From the NCBI GenBank assembly GCA_964195005.1, contig CAXMOO010000198.1, positions 1 through 34,695 of the forward strand: DNA of 34,695 bases, in the 5' to 3' direction. Source of the DNA: JAUXLW01 sp964195005. Lineage in GTDB: Bacteria > Actinomycetota > Acidimicrobiia > Spongiisociales > SHLN01. Shown piece after piece: positions 32,219 to 34,695 of this stretch (its first letter is position 1; each line of letters begins with the position of its first letter). The translations under genes and the position numbers were made by a program. The notes below the pieces were generated by a model, which was not told where the DNA came from, did not search any database, and worked only from the letters and a program-made list of their open reading frames with translations.

Positions 32219-32643
32219 ACGAACGCGGGGCGGCGATGCTGTGGGTGCTGGGTTTGAGTGTGATCGTGCTCTTCCTGGGTGGGATCTCGCTCGACCTGTG
32301 GCGCGCCTTCGAGGTCAGACAGGATTTGGCGGCCCTGGCGGATTCGGCTGCCGCAGCCGGTGCCTCCCAGATCGACATCGACGTGTTCCGCAGCTCGGGA
32401 GAGGTGGTGCTTGACGTGAGAGCGGCTGAAGCTGCCGCTCTGGCAAGTATTGCGGCCCAGCAAGATGCCTCGCGGGTCACCGTCGACCCGGACATCACGT
32501 TCAACGACCCGGGTTTACCGACGCGAATCTCGGTGACCCTTGAAGGGGAGCTGCGGTTTACTCTCCTGAAGATCCTCCCGCTGGATGAGGACTCCATTCC
32601 GGTGCGGGCGACTGGCACTGCTGGAGCCTTCGCCGTCCCCTGA
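32215..32643 (+). CDS. TadG-like (helicase/secretion-neighbourhood) membrane protein
   Basis: A 142-residue protein. The N-terminal NERGAAMLWVLGLSVIVLFLGGISLDLWRAFEVRQDLAALADSAAAAGASQIDI fits the TadG opening: G-A-A/V near the start, a membrane helix, D near its end, and the R-L-DSAALA-type helix. Many such actinobacterial proteins, often beside TadE, are annotated as pilus assembly or secretion proteins. It lacks the long von Willebrand-like domain of full TadG, being about a third of its length. GTG 32215 overlaps the previous stop. It ends the cluster, 24 nt from the convergent lipoprotein. Confidence 0.75.
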   Translation: MNERGAAMLWVLGLSVIVLFLGGISLDLWRAFEVRQDLAALADSAAAAGASQIDIDVFRSSGEVVLDVRAAEAAALASIAAQQDASRVTVDPDITFNDPGLPTRISVTLEGELRFTLLKILPLDEDSIPVRATGTAGAFAVP

Positions 32644-32667
32644 GCCGGAAGAGCCTCGTGGGTTCGT

Positions 32668-33546
32668 TCAGTTGGCAGGTTCCCCGGTGAACGAAACGAC
32701 CGTCTCCAGCTGGTAGCCGACCTCGTCGTCAACCGCGTCGCGAATCCAATCGGTCGACACCGTGGTCGGGTAACCGAGGTCGGGGTGGTAGGTCACGCTC
32801 ACCTCGTCGGCCTGTTTGAGGGCGTCGCGGACGATTTCGAACATGGCTCTTACATCAGGCGCCACCTCGGCGTAAGGCCTGTCTTCAAGTCCCTCCACTT
32901 TGACAGTGTCGACTCCCTGGTACGTGACCAGGACGATTTCGCCATTTCGGACTGAACCGTCGTATGGACCGACGAATTGTTGCGGGCAGAAGCAGATTCG
33001 AGTCAGCACATAGTCATAGGAGACCGGCCCGGCTTGCTCCCACTTCGCCAGGGCGGCTTCGAGCTCGGCTTCTTGAATGGCGACGTGGCTGATGTCGGGC
33101 TCGCTGTCGAAGGTTGTGATCTCGAGGATGAACCCGCCGTCGACCGGCATCTCCGGCCCGTTGAAGATATAGGACACGGGATAGCCGTCGCCCCCGTACT
33201 CGGCTTCAACCGGGAACCGGCCATCTTCGAGGGCACCGGCGATTTCTTGAAAGATTTCGTCGATCGTTCGATAGGGCACCGAATCCGCAGGCCCGTTCAG
33301 TACATCTGTGCTCGTCCCGGTGACATTGATGGTCCACGGGCCCTGGATGCATTCACAGATGAGCCGATATCGGAACAGGTACTCGGCCGGTTTGGTCTCA
33401 TTCCACAAGGCCCGGGCCTCGGTGAGAAGCTCGAGCTGAGCGGGCTCGGGCTCCGTCGTCGACGTGGTCGAGTTGGAAGCGTCCGTCACTTCACCACTCC
33501 CGCAGGCGGCGGCAACCAGTGCCATGGCAATGAGCAACGATCTCAT
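32668..33546 (-). CDS. Lipoprotein with two DUF6174-like repeats
   Basis: A 292-residue lipoprotein. The signal peptide MRSLLIAMALVAAAC carries a lipobox ending at Cys-15, and a Ser/Thr-rich linker follows. Two similar domains come next. The first contains ALWNETKPAEYLFRYRLICEC (about 51-71), the second AKWEQAGPVSYDYVLTRICFC. Each keeps the order W, Y-x-Y, then CxC, as in DUF6174. An internal duplication is therefore likely. Function is unknown. ATG 33546 is chosen for the signal peptide and for TACCGT 9 nt upstream; a longer frame to 33714 has no signal logic. It is divergent from the AAA regulator. Confidence 0.85.
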   Translation of the reverse strand: MRSLLIAMALVAAACGSGEVTDASNSTTSTTEPEPAQLELLTEARALWNETKPAEYLFRYRLICECIQGPWTINVTGTSTDVLNGPADSVPYRTIDEIFQEIAGALEDGRFPVEAEYGGDGYPVSYIFNGPEMPVDGGFILEITTFDSEPDISHVAIQEAELEAALAKWEQAGPVSYDYVLTRICFCPQQFVGPYDGSVRNGEIVLVTYQGVDTVKVEGLEDRPYAEVAPDVRAMFEIVRDALKQADEVSVTYHPDLGYPTTVSTDWIRDAVDDEVGYQLETVVSFTGEPAN

Positions 33547-33555
33547 GAGGTTCCG

Positions 33556-33561
33556 ACGGTA
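33556..33561 (-). promoter_or_regulatory. -10 box for the duplicated-domain lipoprotein
   Basis: TACCGT on the minus strand ends 9 nt before the ATG at 33546. Confidence 0.4.
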
Positions 33562-33699
33562 GCCAGGCCCTCGATGGTTCCCGAGGAGCAACATCTCGAT
33601 ATCTGCTGCGGTCTCGTCGGAGGCGCCCGGTCGCAGCGAGTGATCTCGCCGCATTCCATCGTCACTCCGTTGCCCGGCGCCGGCTATTGGGGCCTTGGG

Positions 33700-33705
33700 T
33701 AGCCT
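33700..33705 (+). promoter_or_regulatory. -10 box for the AAA regulator gene
   Basis: TAGCCT ends 7 nt before ATG 33713; the same hexamer precedes the dehydratase gene at a similar distance. Confidence 0.4.
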
Positions 33706-33712
33706 TGAGCTC

Positions 33713-34695
33713 ATGCTTCTGGAGAGGGATGGAGAGCTGGGATTGCTGGCTGATTTGCTGGCCGGGGTCGAGACGTCGGGGGGAAAAGTCGTTCTGGTGC
33801 GGGGTGAGGCTGGTATTGGTAAGAGCAGCCTCGTCCGGGAGTTCGTCGAGGGGCATGGTGATGAGGCGCATGTCTATTTCGGGTCTTGCGACGATTTGTT
33901 GACTCCTCAACCGTTGGGCCCGTTCTGGGACATTGCCCGCGACGAGCCGTCGCTGGCGGGGCCGCTCAAGGAGGGTGACCGTTCCGGTGTGCTGGATGCC
34001 ACCCTGGATCTGCTCTCGGGCACCCTGCGTCCCAACATCCTGGTGATTGAGGACACCCAGTGGGCTGATGAGGCAACGCTTGACGCCGTCAAGTACCTGG
34101 GTCGGCGGATTGCCAGAACCAATGGGCTGCTCCTTCTCACGTACCGGGATGGTGAGGTCGATTACGACCATCCTTTGCGGGGAGTGATGGCCGACCTTCC
34201 TCCTCGCACCGTGGTGAGGATTCAACTCGGTGGTCTTTCCCTGTCGGCGGTGACTTCGATCATCGGCGGCTCGACCCTCGACCCGGAGGAGGTCCTGGCA
34301 GGCACCGGTGGCAACCCTTTTCTCGTGACGGAGATGGCCTCTGCTGACAGTGAGGTGGTCCCGTCTTCGGTTCAGGATTCGGTTATGGCCAGGGTAGGGA
34401 AACTGTCTTCCGAGTCCCGGGAGATGTTGAAGATCCTTTCGGTGATTCCAGAGCCCGTCGCCAGATCTGAGGTGCTGCGACTTACTGGGGCAGCTGAGAG
34501 TGAGCTTGCTGAGTGCGAACGACGCGGGCTGTTGCGAGTCGATGGCGAGTTGGTGGCTTTCCGTCACGAACTGATACGACGGGCGGTTGAGGCCTCGTTG
34601 ACAAGGAGCGAGCGGACGGCCACCAACCGCAGGGTCCTCGAATCTCTCCCCCCTGAGACCGACCCGGCTCGTCTCGTCCACCATGCCCGCCAGGC
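33713..34695 (+). CDS. AAA-type ATPase regulator, N-terminal part (cut by window edge)
   Basis: 327 codons of an open frame that runs off the right end, so the stop lies outside. The N-terminus LLERDGELGLLADLLAG is typical of MalT/LuxR-like (LAL) or adenylate-cyclase-associated ATPases. Walker A is RGEAGIGKSSLVREF (30-44). Walker B with its follow-up is ILVIEDTQWADEATLDAVKYLG. A sensor-like LLLTYRD comes next, then GGNPFLVTEM. A C-terminal LuxR helix-turn-helix would be expected but is not in view. ATG 33713 is supported by TAGCCT 7 nt upstream. It is most likely a signal-responsive regulator; the second half is needed to say more. Confidence 0.85.
   Translation, partial: MLLERDGELGLLADLLAGVETSGGKVVLVRGEAGIGKSSLVREFVEGHGDEAHVYFGSCDDLLTPQPLGPFWDIARDEPSLAGPLKEGDRSGVLDATLDLLSGTLRPNILVIEDTQWADEATLDAVKYLGRRIARTNGLLLLTYRDGEVDYDHPLRGVMADLPPRTVVRIQLGGLSLSAVTSIIGGSTLDPEEVLAGTGGNPFLVTEMASADSEVVPSSVQDSVMARVGKLSSESREMLKILSVIPEPVARSEVLRLTGAAESELAECERRGLLRVDGELVAFRHELIRRAVEASLTRSERTATNRRVLESLPPETDPARLVHHARQ

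Noticed and set aside
33662..34684. A 340-codon minus-strand open frame at the right edge
   Set aside because: It mirrors the AAA regulator, whose Walker A and Walker B motifs and -10 box show that the plus strand is the coding strand here.

Overview
The window is high-GC DNA with dense genes, frequent GTG/TTG starts and many 4-bp ATGA or GTGA stop/start overlaps. This, together with the WS/DGAT acyltransferase, several fatty-acid CoA genes, a DUF5667-type anti-sigma protein, a DUF5996 protein and Flp/TadE-like small proteins, points to an actinobacterium, most likely class Acidimicrobiia or a relative. That placement is inference. No rRNA, tRNA, CRISPR array or intact insertion sequence was seen.

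Layout. 27-2515: an ECF sigma factor, its membrane-anchored putative anti-sigma partner (with an apparent frameshift near its end), a lipoprotein and a secreted protein. 2595-5817: a BrkB/YihY membrane protein divergent from a CPA1 Na+/H+ antiporter plus a UspA-like protein. 6022-9481 (minus): a WS/DGAT acyltransferase and a fusion of a degenerate PAP2 domain to a protein-kinase-like domain. 9755-14365: a tandem ACT protein, an acyl-CoA dehydrogenase, an unknown protein, an RDD membrane protein, a baeRF-like protein and an alkyltransferase-like protein. 14362-23402: DoxX, DUF5996, a large acyl-CoA dehydrogenase, a glutamate-cysteine-ligase-like enzyme, a crotonase, an alpha/beta hydrolase, a small RemA-like protein, a DUF885 protein and a two-domain VOC protein. 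23477-25286: a PLP threonine/serine dehydratase and a regulator with the Wx9EH signature of CarH-type B12 photoreceptors. 25420-30991: a tightly overlapped arginine operon argC-J-B-D-F-R without argG or argH. 31217-32643: a Flp-type pilin followed by three TadE/TadG-like proteins. 32668-34695: a duplicated-domain lipoprotein and the start of an AAA ATPase regulator that runs off the edge.

Three things the gene list does not explain stand out. First, a family of CTAG-bounded palindromic repeats (5858-6025, 9555-9720, 11322-11380, and a possible solo end at 10129) sits in the gaps, and its terminal CTAG supplies the stop codon of three genes. Second, at least thirteen starts have a TANNNT hexamer 6-11 nt upstream and mostly no ribosome binding site, the pattern of leaderless transcripts; it also settles several start codons. 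Third, the PAP2 half of the kinase fusion has lost catalytic histidines while the kinase half looks intact.
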